A DNA stretch of 64,000 nucleotides, from contig NZ_PPQS01000034.1 in the NCBI RefSeq assembly GCF_002902405.1, forward strand, positions 7,422-71,421, written 5' to 3'. Source of the DNA: Staphylococcus schweitzeri. GTDB lineage: Bacteria; Bacillota; Bacilli; Staphylococcales; Staphylococcaceae. Under the pieces are notes generated by a model. It made no database searches, had not been told where the DNA came from, and saw only the letters and a program-made list of their open reading frames with translations. The stretch's first letter is position 1. Each line of letters opens with the position of its first letter. Shown piece after piece: positions 44,801-52,311 of the stretch. A program made the position numbers and the translations under genes.

Positions 44801-45276
44801 TAGAGCAATCTTTAATTACAGAACGTATAAAAAAATACTTTAATAAGCAACTCACTGAGCAAATTGCACCAATCGTTCAACAATTAGCAGATTTACATGT
44901 CATTATTAATCCTCAGTTTAACTTTGAATCAGCTAATATAGAACAACCATTATTGCACATCGATTTCAACGATATGCTAAATGCATTGCCTAAACAATTA
45001 ACGAAACGTAAAATTTTGAATCCAAATGGGCAAAGAGATATACACGAATCGATTTGCCAAAGTACGTTAGGATTATTACAACCACAAATGGGATTATTAA
45101 GGCAACAACTTGAATTATATGTAAAGCAAATGGCTGTAGAAGCTGAATCGCAATTTGAAAGTTTTGAAGCTAATATTCAAACGCAAATAAACGATTTATT
45201 AGCATTTGATTTAGATACAACACTTATCAATCAATTGAAAGATAAACATCAACAACTTAAAGCTATTATATATTAA
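41836..45276 (+). CDS. dynA: Two-headed bacterial dynamin-like GTPase (DynA/YpbR family)
   Basis: This 1146-residue protein holds two complete dynamin modules in tandem. The first P-loop is GHFSAGKST (47-55), with DTPG (136-139) and NQID. The second is GTFSAGKSS (~596-604), with DSLG at ~745 instead of DTPG and NAAD instead of NKxD, so the second G domain is altered in its switch and base-recognition motifs. Each is followed by long helical stalk regions. B. subtilis DynA tethers and fuses membranes and helps the cell withstand membrane stress and phage infection. An exonuclease gene follows after 19 bases. Confidence 0.92.
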   Translation: MINKEQLDLLYKLKKEVEKSRNEALLHTINQVIKKVYLQQYTCSFVGHFSAGKSTLINLLIEQDILPSSPVPTTSNTAIVSVSDNHEIIANLPNQTYAKLANYDEVRQMNRQNVDVESVEINFQSTKFENGFTLQDTPGVDSNVASHQSITEQYMYTSNMIFYTVDYNHVQSELNFKFMKHINDVGIPVVFIINQIDKHQDDELSFTTFKSRVEKSIADWDIKLARTFYVSKFDHPENELEALSNYLVSLDQHRETIEDYTSRTVEYITEAQLDYIQSEIQEVLEGLGIEEADFEQAFLNSQQHQAISEEAQLLNNPDELMAFLKNKRKNILENAYIMPHNMREMLRSYLESMSQDFIVGGLFNKKKKKLQIQQQRLLTAIDALQEHVNQQIRQPMREDMSFVTRFINKKEASDKVLNQHYDVKPETIEGLYQPQTSISNTYVLTFSDEVVKSIKKHVEQESTPIFKEIIENVQVDELPTEESEDLKEYQHYTELNELRQSLTTKNYRHYYIHLDESLDKLVGRQETTYQLATDIAQDNRDKQQLNQQTATTNMSIDIQKALDIISDVPLFKRTKQDIYETLTRIDNKLIKIGVFGTFSAGKSSLINALLGEHILVSSPNPTTAATTEISYGDESYITLKSQSQLLDEINAVIEYQDISFSTIEDFVNSDLEKLKSHLNKNQLAFVHAVEKHYKLYVNMLKNGEKHAIDQQELKKWSAEDEYATFVKTVHIALKHDWLKGKIIVDSLGLHSNNQRHTNETEQILTSSDLILYVSYFNHSFTDNDKAFIEHMKDMNQLNENQAFKMVINAADLAESQDDLEAVETYVSDALRQVQLQSDIFAVSSRNALQGKDKGIDQLKQSIQQFVDVESKSILEQQMIHQLQQMDHSYVEMITEFETNKADISRRQQKLTVYKDKQRLKYQLIDATLQHTDNEVEEQVYHLNARLKLQLLDDVKSIFNSQMTQNSDFNGEKKVSTKVYLDQIHQRLFLEQSLITERIKKYFNKQLTEQIAPIVQQLADLHVIINPQFNFESANIEQPLLHIDFNDMLNALPKQLTKRKILNPNGQRDIHESICQSTLGLLQPQMGLLRQQLELYVKQMAVEAESQFESFEANIQTQINDLLAFDLDTTLINQLKDKHQQLKAIIY

Positions 45277-45295
45277 GAAAGAAGGAACAATTTAA

Positions 45296-46174
45296 ATGCC
45301 AAATAAAATATTACTTGTAGATGGTATGGCGCTACTATTTAGACATTTTTACGCTACAAGTCTTCATAAACAATTTATGTACAATTCACAAGGTGTACCT
45401 ACAAATGGGATACAAGGATTTGTGCGTCATATCTTTTCGGCGATACATGAAATACGACCTACACATGTAGCTGTATGTTGGGATATGGGTCAATCAACTT
45501 TTAGAAATGATATGTTTGATGGTTATAAGCAAAACCGTTCTGCACCACCAGAAGAATTGATACCACAATTTGATTATGTTAAAGAAATTTCTGAGCAATT
45601 TGGCTTTGTAAATATTGGTGTTAAAAACTATGAAGCGGATGATGTTATAGGTACATTAGCACAACAATATTCAACTGATAACGATGTCTATATTATTACG
45701 GGCGACAAAGATTTACTGCAATGTATTAATGACAATGTTGAAGTTTGGCTAATTAAAAAAGGTTTTAACATTTATAATAGATATACATTACATCGTTTTA
45801 ACGAAGAATATGCCCTTGAACCACAACAACTAATCGATATTAAAGCGTTTATGGGTGATACAGCAGATGGATATGCAGGTGTTAAAGGTATTGGTGAGAA
45901 AACAGCTATTAAGTTAATTCAGCAATATCAAAGCGTTGAAAATGTGGTTGAAAACATAGACGCATTATCAGCTGGTCAACGTAATAAAATTAATGACAAT
46001 TTAGATGAACTATATTTATCAAAACGACTTGCTGAAATTCACACACAAGTACCAATTGATAGTGAAGCACTTTTTGAAAAAATGTCATTTGCCACAACAC
46101 TTAATCATATCTTATCGATTTGTAACGAACATGAATTATATGTTTCAGGGAAATATATTTCATCCCATTTTTAA
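45296..46174 (+). CDS. 5'-3' exonuclease (YpcP / FEN family)
   Basis: This 292-residue protein equals the 5'-nuclease domain of DNA polymerase I without the polymerase. Metal-binding acidic residues appear in LLVDGMALLFRHFY (~5-18), YEADDVIGTLA (~113-123) and TGDKDLLQ (~135-142). The H3TH DNA-binding motif is GVKGIGEKTAIKL (~195-207). Such enzymes remove RNA primers and 5' flaps, partly overlapping with PolA. AGAAAGAAGGA precedes the ATG. It is cotranscribed with the dynamin gene, an arrangement also found in Bacillus. Confidence 0.92.
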   Translation: MPNKILLVDGMALLFRHFYATSLHKQFMYNSQGVPTNGIQGFVRHIFSAIHEIRPTHVAVCWDMGQSTFRNDMFDGYKQNRSAPPEELIPQFDYVKEISEQFGFVNIGVKNYEADDVIGTLAQQYSTDNDVYIITGDKDLLQCINDNVEVWLIKKGFNIYNRYTLHRFNEEYALEPQQLIDIKAFMGDTADGYAGVKGIGEKTAIKLIQQYQSVENVVENIDALSAGQRNKINDNLDELYLSKRLAEIHTQVPIDSEALFEKMSFATTLNHILSICNEHELYVSGKYISSHF

Positions 46175-46215
46175 AAAGTTATAAGATTTTATGAAAAATA
46201 AAACTAATTAAGTAT

Positions 46216-46260
46216 AAAAAGACTATTTCTATTGATACAAGGTGGAAATAGTCTTTTTTG
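46216..46260 (+). terminator. Terminator after the exonuclease gene
   Basis: A perfect 14-base stem (AAAAAGACTATTTC with GAAATAGTCTTTTT) around a 15-base loop, with a T-run. Confidence 0.9.
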
Positions 46261-46648
46261 TGTGTTTGAAAATGTCAGAGTGAATAAATAGCCCTAAATT
46301 TGTAGATGTATCTTGGTTAATCAATAGAGTTTCAAGAATTAAATTTCATCCAAATAAATAACTATACACTACAAAATAGTACAGTTACAATTTTATTCAT
46401 TTAAAAAACAGATTATATTATTTAGTTTTTGAGTCAATATATTAATGCAACTTTAAATCGAATGGAGTATAAGAAATAAATATAGTGGTATAATTGCACG
46501 GAATATTTAAAAATAAGAATAATATTTTAAATATTTATTAACGAATTATAGATAAATTATGAATTATTAATTAATGGTATTTACATATTCATAATCAAAG
46601 GATAAAATTATTGTGAAATTATTCACAAATGAAAGAGGAGTGTTGCAA
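46261..46648. other. Intergenic region upstream of ald
   Basis: About 390 bases of AT-rich DNA with no gene. No CcpA, CodY or ArgR consensus stands out. The ald ribosome site AAAGAGGAG is at 46632-46640. An in-frame start at 46613 without a ribosome site is not used. Confidence 0.4.
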
Positions 46649-47767
46649 ATGTTAGTTGCAGTAGTCAAAGAATTAAAACAAGGTGAAGGACGTGTAGCTT
46701 GTACACCTGAAAATGTTCGTAAGTTAACGGATGCAGGTCATAAAGTAATAGTTGAAAAAAATGCAGGTATTGGTTCAGGTTTCTCTAATGAAATGTATGA
46801 ACAAGAAGGGGCAACAATTGTAAGCCATGAACAAGCATGGGAAGCAGATCTTGTTATTAAAGTAAAAGAACCTCATGAAAGCGAATATCAATACTTCAAA
46901 AAGAATCAAATTATCTGGGGATTCTTACATTTAGCATCTTCAAAAGAGATAGTAGAAAAAATGCAAGAAGTTGGTGTTACTGCTATTAGTGGTGAAACCA
47001 TTGTAAAAAATGGGAAAGCAGAATTATTAGCGCCGATGAGTGCTATAGCAGGACAACGTTCATCAATTATGGGTGCTTATTACTCTGAAGCACAACATGG
47101 TGGGCAAGGTACATTAGTAACAGGTGTGCATGAAAATGTAGATATACCAGGAAGCACATATGTCATCTTTGGTGGTGGTGTTGCAGCAACAAACGCTGCA
47201 AATGTTGCACTAGGTTTAAATGCTAAAGTTATCATCATTGAGTTAGACGATAATCGTATTAAATATCTAGAAGAAATGTACGCTAATAAAGACGTTACTG
47301 TAGTCAAATCAACTCCAGAAAACTTAGCTGAACAAATCAAAAAAGCCGATGTATTTATTTCTACAATTTTAATTCCTGGTGCGAAACCACCAAAATTAGT
47401 TACGCGTGACATGGTTAAATCAATGAAAAAAGGATCTGTATTAATCGATATAGCTATTGACCAAGGTGGAACCATAGAAACAATCAGACCAACTACAATA
47501 TCTGATCCAGTATATGAAGAAGAAGGTGTAATTCACTACGGTGTACCTAACCAACCAGGTGCTGTCCCAAGAACTTCAACAATGGCGTTAGCACAAGGAA
47601 ACATTGATTATATTCTAGAAATTTGCAATAAAGGTCTAGAAAAAGCTATCAAAGAAAATGAAGCTTTAAGTACTGGTGTAAACGTATACAAAGGACAAGT
47701 GACAAACCAAGGATTAGCTACATCACATAATCTAGAGTTTAAAGATATCTTAAGTGTCATTGATTAA
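46649..47767 (+). CDS. ald: Alanine dehydrogenase
   Basis: This 372-residue NAD-dependent enzyme deaminates L-alanine to pyruvate and ammonia. KELKQGEGRVACTPENV (~7-23), MSAIAGQRSS with the conserved region around the pyruvate-binding residues, and the Rossmann motif FGGGVAATNAA (~173-183) are present. The start at 46649 follows AAAGAGGAG. It heads a catabolic cluster with threonine dehydratase and a permease; S. aureus uses this alanine/threonine module under low oxygen and in biofilm. Confidence 0.95.
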   Translation: MLVAVVKELKQGEGRVACTPENVRKLTDAGHKVIVEKNAGIGSGFSNEMYEQEGATIVSHEQAWEADLVIKVKEPHESEYQYFKKNQIIWGFLHLASSKEIVEKMQEVGVTAISGETIVKNGKAELLAPMSAIAGQRSSIMGAYYSEAQHGGQGTLVTGVHENVDIPGSTYVIFGGGVAATNAANVALGLNAKVIIIELDDNRIKYLEEMYANKDVTVVKSTPENLAEQIKKADVFISTILIPGAKPPKLVTRDMVKSMKKGSVLIDIAIDQGGTIETIRPTTISDPVYEEEGVIHYGVPNQPGAVPRTSTMALAQGNIDYILEICNKGLEKAIKENEALSTGVNVYKGQVTNQGLATSHNLEFKDILSVID

Positions 47768-47860
47768 ATAACAACGCAACAAAATAGCGTGAAATGAATA
47801 TTTTAAATAAAGCATTATAATTTGGACTAAAAATTTACAAAACGGAAGGATGTAATCATT

Positions 47861-48901
47861 ATGACAACCAACACAGTTACATTACAAACAGCACATATTG
47901 TAAGTTTAGGAGATATTGAAGAAGCGAAAGCATGTACAAAGCCATTTATTCGAAGAACACCGCTTATTAAATCAATGTATTTAAGCCAAAGTATAACTAA
48001 AGGAAATGTATTTTTAAAATTAGAAAATATGCAATTCACTGGATCTTTTAAATTTAGAGGCGCAAGCAATAAAATCAACCATTTGACAGATGAACAAAAA
48101 GCCAAAGGCATTATTGCAGCATCAGCTGGAAACCACGCACAAGGTGTGGCTTTAACCGCTAAATTATTGGGTATTGATGCAACAATATGTATGCCAGAAA
48201 CAGCACCACAAGCAAAACAACAAGCAACAAAAGGCTACGGTGCCAAAGTTATCTTAAAAGGTAAAAACTTTAACGAAACCAGACTTTATATGGAAGAATT
48301 GGCAAAAGAAAATGGCATGACAATCGTTCATCCATATGATGATAAATTTGTCATGGCAGGACAAGGAACGATTGGTTTAGAAATATTAGATGATATTTGG
48401 AATGTTAACACAGTTATCGTACCAGTAGGTGGCGGTGGCTTAATTGCAGGTATTGCCACCGCATTAAAATCATTTAATCCTTCAATTCATATTATTGGCG
48501 TTCAATCTGAAAATGTTCATGGTATGGCTGAGTCTTTCTATAAGAGAGATTTAACTGAGCATCGTGATGATAGTACTATTGCAGATGGCTGTGATGTAAA
48601 AGTGCCAGGTGAACAAACTTATGAAGTAGTAAAACATTTAGTGGATGAATTTATTCTTGTTACTGAAGAAGAAATTGAACATGCAATGCAAGATTTAATG
48701 CAACGTGCCAAAATCATTACTGAAGGTGCCGGTGCATTACCAACAGCAGCAATTTTAAGTGGGAAAATAAATAAAAAGTGGCTTGAAGATAAAAATGTTG
48801 TGGCGTTAGTGTCAGGTGGCAACGTTGATTTAACTAGAGTGTCAGGTGTCATTGAACATGGACTTAACATTGCAGATACAAGCAAGGGTGTGGTAGGTTA
48901 A
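47861..48901 (+). CDS. tdcB: Catabolic threonine dehydratase
   Basis: This 346-residue PLP enzyme deaminates threonine (and serine) to 2-oxobutyrate (or pyruvate). The PLP Lys is Lys64 in TGSFKFRGA (60-68), and the phosphate-binding glycine loop is VPVGGGGLIAG (~189-199). It lacks the C-terminal ACT-like regulatory domain of biosynthetic IlvA, so it is the catabolic type, although databases often label it ilvA. It lies 93 bases after ald and 30 before a permease, matching a fermentative amino-acid degradation unit. Confidence 0.93.
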   Translation: MTTNTVTLQTAHIVSLGDIEEAKACTKPFIRRTPLIKSMYLSQSITKGNVFLKLENMQFTGSFKFRGASNKINHLTDEQKAKGIIAASAGNHAQGVALTAKLLGIDATICMPETAPQAKQQATKGYGAKVILKGKNFNETRLYMEELAKENGMTIVHPYDDKFVMAGQGTIGLEILDDIWNVNTVIVPVGGGGLIAGIATALKSFNPSIHIIGVQSENVHGMAESFYKRDLTEHRDDSTIADGCDVKVPGEQTYEVVKHLVDEFILVTEEEIEHAMQDLMQRAKIITEGAGALPTAAILSGKINKKWLEDKNVVALVSGGNVDLTRVSGVIEHGLNIADTSKGVVG

Positions 48902-48931
48902 AACATTTAATCTTAAAAATGAGGTGTAATT

Positions 48932-50254
48932 ATGTCAAATGGTAAAGAATTACAAAAAAATATAGGTTTCTTCTCAGCGTTTGCTATTGTAATGGGAACA
49001 GTTATTGGTTCGGGAGTATTCTTTAAAATATCAAACGTGACAGAAGTTACAGGAACAGCAGGAATGGCCTTGTTTGTATGGTTCCTTGGCGGCATCATTA
49101 CCATTTGTGCGGGGTTAACAGCAGCAGAACTTGCTGCTGCAATCCCTGAGACAGGTGGCTTAACGAAGTATATAGAATATACATACGGTGATTTCTGGGG
49201 CTTCCTATCAGGATGGGCACAATCATTTATTTATTTTCCAGCAAACGTTGCAGCCTTATCTATCGTATTTGCGACACAATTAATTAATTTATTCCATTTA
49301 TCAACAGGATCATTAATTCCTATAGCTATCGCTTCGGCATTATCGATAGTGCTGATAAATTTCCTAGGTTCTAAAGCAGGTGGTATTTTACAATCTGTTA
49401 CCTTAGTAATTAAGCTTATTCCAATTATCGTTATCGTAATTTTTGGTATTTTTCAATCTGGAGACGTCACGTTTTCATTGATTCCAACTACTGGTAATTC
49501 AGGAAATGGTTTCTTTACGGCAATCGGTAGTGGACTATTGGCAACTATGTTTGCATATGACGGCTGGATTCATGTAGGAAATGTTGCCGGTGAACTTAAA
49601 AATCCAAAACGAGATTTACCTCTAGCTATTTCAGTAGGTATCGGTTGTATTATGGCTGTTTACTTATTGATTAACGCTACATTTTTATTAACATTACCAA
49701 TTGAACTACTTGCTGGTAATTTAAATGCAGCATCAGATACATCTAAAATATTATTTGGTGAATATGGCGGTAAAATTATTACAATTGGAATTTTAATATC
49801 AGTTTACGGTACAATCAACGGCTATACAATGACTGGTATGCGTGTACCCTATGCCATGGCTGAAAGAAAGTTATTACCATTTAGTCACTTATTCGCAAAA
49901 TTAACAAAATCAGGTGCACCATGGTTTGGCGCAATTATACAACTATTAATTGCAATCGTCATGATGTCAATGGGCGCATTTGATACGATTACAAATATGT
50001 TAATCTTTGTAATTTGGCTGTTCTACTGTATGTCATTCGTAGCCGTAATCATTCTAAGAAAACGCGAGCCAAATATGGAGCGACCATATAAAGTACCTTT
50101 ATACCCAATCATACCGTTAATTGCAATATTAGCAGGATCATTTGTATTAATTAATACACTGTTTACACAATTTATACTAGCCATCATTGGTATTCTAATT
50201 ACGGCACTAGGAATACCAGTTTATTACTATAAAAAGAAACAAAAGATGGTATAA
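48932..50254 (+). CDS. APC-family amino-acid permease (SteT-like)
   Basis: This 440-residue membrane protein has about 12 hydrophobic segments. The substrate-binding unwound helix reads VIGSGVFFKI (~26-35), typical of the APC superfamily. GTINGYTMTGMRVPYAMAERK (split over two adjacent motifs near ~290-310) is characteristic of the SteT/LAT-like exchangers. Position after ald and tdcB suggests alanine, serine or threonine as substrate; this is inference. AATGAGGTG precedes the ATG. Confidence 0.88.
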   Translation: MSNGKELQKNIGFFSAFAIVMGTVIGSGVFFKISNVTEVTGTAGMALFVWFLGGIITICAGLTAAELAAAIPETGGLTKYIEYTYGDFWGFLSGWAQSFIYFPANVAALSIVFATQLINLFHLSTGSLIPIAIASALSIVLINFLGSKAGGILQSVTLVIKLIPIIVIVIFGIFQSGDVTFSLIPTTGNSGNGFFTAIGSGLLATMFAYDGWIHVGNVAGELKNPKRDLPLAISVGIGCIMAVYLLINATFLLTLPIELLAGNLNAASDTSKILFGEYGGKIITIGILISVYGTINGYTMTGMRVPYAMAERKLLPFSHLFAKLTKSGAPWFGAIIQLLIAIVMMSMGAFDTITNMLIFVIWLFYCMSFVAVIILRKREPNMERPYKVPLYPIIPLIAILAGSFVLINTLFTQFILAIIGILITALGIPVYYYKKKQKMV

Positions 50255-50332
50255 AGTGTGACAATTATCATTGAGAATAAATGAATGTAACGTTTATTTA
50301 AGTCAGCCTGAAATCATTCAATTATTCAATTA

Positions 50333-50370
50333 ACCAGACAAGTTTCGATAATGAAATTTGTCTGGTTTTC
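50333..50370 (+). terminator. Terminator/attenuator hairpin between the permease gene and norB
   Basis: ACCAGACAA..GTTTC pairs with GAAAT..TTGTCTGGT around a 6-base loop, then TTTTC. It ends 25 bases before the norB ATG, and no promoter fits between the two. Confidence 0.7.
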
Positions 50371-50394
50371 AAAAGCATAGGGAGGCAAATTGAG

Positions 50395-51789
50395 ATGGAA
50401 AAGCCGTCAAGAGTAGTGTTTGAAGGCAATAATAAGTTATTAATAGGGATTGTGTTAAGTGTTATAACGTTTTGGTTATTTGCACAATCCTTGGTTAATG
50501 TTGTACCAATACTTGAAGACAGTTTTAGTACAGATATTGGAACGATAAATATTGCTGTAAGTATAACTGCATTATTTTCAGGAATGTTTGTTGTTGGTGC
50601 AGGTGGACTTGCAGATAAGTATGGCAGAATTAAGCTAACAAATATCGGTATAATTTTAAGTATTTTAGGCTCATTATTAATCATTATTTCAAATATTCCT
50701 TTATTACTTATTTTCGGTAGATTAGTACAAGGACTTTCTGCAGCATGTATTATGCCAGCAACATTATCTATTATAAAATCGTATTATGTTGGAAAAGAAA
50801 GGCAACGTGCTTTAAGTTACTGGTCGATTGGTTCATGGGGCGGTTCTGGTGTTTGTTCGTTTTTTGGAGGTGCAGTGGCTACAATATTAGGTTGGCGTTG
50901 GATTTTTATTATTTCTATTATTATTTCGCTAATTGCACTTTTTTTAATCAAAGGTACGCCTGAAACGAAAGCCAAAAATATTTCGTTAAACAAATTCGAT
51001 ATTAAAGGCTTAGTTGTATTAGTTATTATGTTATTGAGTTTAAATATTTTAATAACAAAAGGGGCAGAATTAGGTATAACATCAATGATTTTCATCATTT
51101 TGCTAGCTATTACTATCGGGTCTTTCGCATATTTTATCATTCTTGAAAAACATGTTAAAAACCCTTTGATTGATTTTAAACTATTTCAAAATAAGGCATA
51201 TACAGGTGCAACAGCATCGAACTTTTTGTTAAATGGTGTTGCTGGAACTTTAATTGTAGCAAATACATTTGTGCAACGTGGTTTAGGTTACTCATCGTTG
51301 CAAGCAGGTAGTTTATCGATTACCTATTTAGTAATGGTACTATTGATGATACGTGTCGGTGAAAAATTACTGCAAACACTTGGGTGCAAGAAACCAATGT
51401 TAATCGGAACGGGAGTTCTAATTGTCGGAGAATTTCTTATCTCATTAACATTCTTGCCAGAATTAATTTATGTCATTTGTTGTATTATCGGTTACTTATT
51501 CTTTGGTTTAGGTCTAGGAATATATGCCACACCATCTACAGATACTGCAATCGCAAATGCACCTTTGGAAAAAGTAGGCGTTGCTGCAGGTATCTATAAA
51601 ATGGCATCAGCATTGGGCGGTGCATTTGGAGTTGCATTAAGCGGTGCAGTTTACGCAATCATATCAAACATTACAAACATTTATACGGGTGCAATGATAG
51701 CGTTATGGTTGAACGCTGGTATGGGAATTTTATCATTTATAATCATTATGTTCCTTGTACCAAAACAAGACGTATCACAATTACAATAA
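50395..51789 (+). CDS. norB: NorB, MFS multidrug (quinolone) efflux pump
   Basis: This 464-residue member of the DHA2-type major facilitator family has 14 predicted membrane segments. S. aureus NorB exports quinolones, cetrimide and tetracycline-like compounds and aids survival in abscesses; MgrA and NorG regulate it. Motif A GGLADKYGRIKL (~69-80) and motif C-like GSWGGSGVCSFFGGA (~144-158) are visible. A GGGAGGC ribosome site precedes the ATG. It follows the amino-acid catabolic genes but is separated by a hairpin in its own leader. It is core, not acquired, so its presence alone does not indicate resistance. Confidence 0.94.
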   Translation: MEKPSRVVFEGNNKLLIGIVLSVITFWLFAQSLVNVVPILEDSFSTDIGTINIAVSITALFSGMFVVGAGGLADKYGRIKLTNIGIILSILGSLLIIISNIPLLLIFGRLVQGLSAACIMPATLSIIKSYYVGKERQRALSYWSIGSWGGSGVCSFFGGAVATILGWRWIFIISIIISLIALFLIKGTPETKAKNISLNKFDIKGLVVLVIMLLSLNILITKGAELGITSMIFIILLAITIGSFAYFIILEKHVKNPLIDFKLFQNKAYTGATASNFLLNGVAGTLIVANTFVQRGLGYSSLQAGSLSITYLVMVLLMIRVGEKLLQTLGCKKPMLIGTGVLIVGEFLISLTFLPELIYVICCIIGYLFFGLGLGIYATPSTDTAIANAPLEKVGVAAGIYKMASALGGAFGVALSGAVYAIISNITNIYTGAMIALWLNAGMGILSFIIIMFLVPKQDVSQLQ

Positions 51790-51848
51790 ACTTTAATAAA
51801 TATGAAATTATAAACGTCGCTACTATATTAAGTAATCTTGTAAAAAAT

Positions 51849-51905
51849 AGACCGATCTTTATGTGTAATCATTATAAATGATACAACATAAGGTCGGTTT
51901 TTTAT
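51849..51905 (+). terminator. Terminator after norB
   Basis: GACCGATCTTTATG pairs with CATAAGGTCGGT with an inner ATCATT/AATGAT stem, ending in a T-run. Confidence 0.85.
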
Positions 51906-52194
51906 TACTCTTTTTCATTACTTTATTTATAATTATTATAAATTGTCACAAATTCAATTTACGTCACAATATATTTTGTGATATTATATTCTGGAGCATA
52001 AATAAATTGTTCAACATATAGTTGTAATGTGTTTCGATACTTTTTAGATAGATTGCGTAATCGTATTGAATCGTCATCGTTTTAATTTTTTTAAATGAGA
52101 ATGAAATGAGCATTACAATATACAACCAATCAATTGTAAATACATTCACAACACAACAGAGACATAACAACAAGATAAGGAGTGAACAATAGCA
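51906..52194. other. Regulatory region upstream of ebh
   Basis: The stretch holds the candidate promoter and palindrome described separately, then about 200 bases of leader with no gene. The ribosome site AAGGAG (52177-52182) lies 12 bases before the ebh GTG. A small minus-strand frame across 51964-52218 is not supported by any ribosome site. Confidence 0.5.
51958..51987 (+). promoter_or_regulatory. Candidate ebh promoter with an operator-like palindrome in its spacer
   Basis: TTTACG (51958-51963), an 18-base spacer and TATTAT (51982-51987) form a plausible sigma-A promoter. The spacer (51964-51981) is exactly an interrupted palindrome, TCACAA-N6-TTGTGA. A further GTCACAA at 51945-51951 repeats the left arm 18 bases upstream. 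Repressor binding there would block the promoter; the regulator is unknown. Confidence 0.5.
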
Positions 52195-52311
52195 GTGAAT
52201 TATCGTGACAAAATTCAAAAGTTTAGTATTCGTAAATATACCGTTGGGACTTTCTCAACTGTTATTGCGACATTGGTGTTTTTAGGATTAAATACATCAC
52301 AAGCACAAGCT
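52195..52311 (+). other. Ebh signal peptide with YSIRK-like motif
   Basis: Residues 1-39 have a basic N-region, [14 protein letters not shown], a hydrophobic core (IATLVFLGL) and a probable cleavage site after SQAQA. YSIRK-type signals direct secretion at the cross wall. Confidence 0.85.

Noticed and set aside
47080-47475. 131-codon minus-strand frame opposite ald
   Set aside because: It lies wholly inside a clear enzyme gene, has no ribosome site and a composition typical of an antisense shadow.
50322-50684. 120-codon minus-strand frame across the norB start
   Set aside because: It overlaps the norB coding region and the terminator hairpin; there is no ribosome site or recognisable protein.
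51964-51981. Rex or Fnr/ArcR binding site upstream of ebh
   Set aside because: The half-sites are in the opposite order to those consensus sequences.
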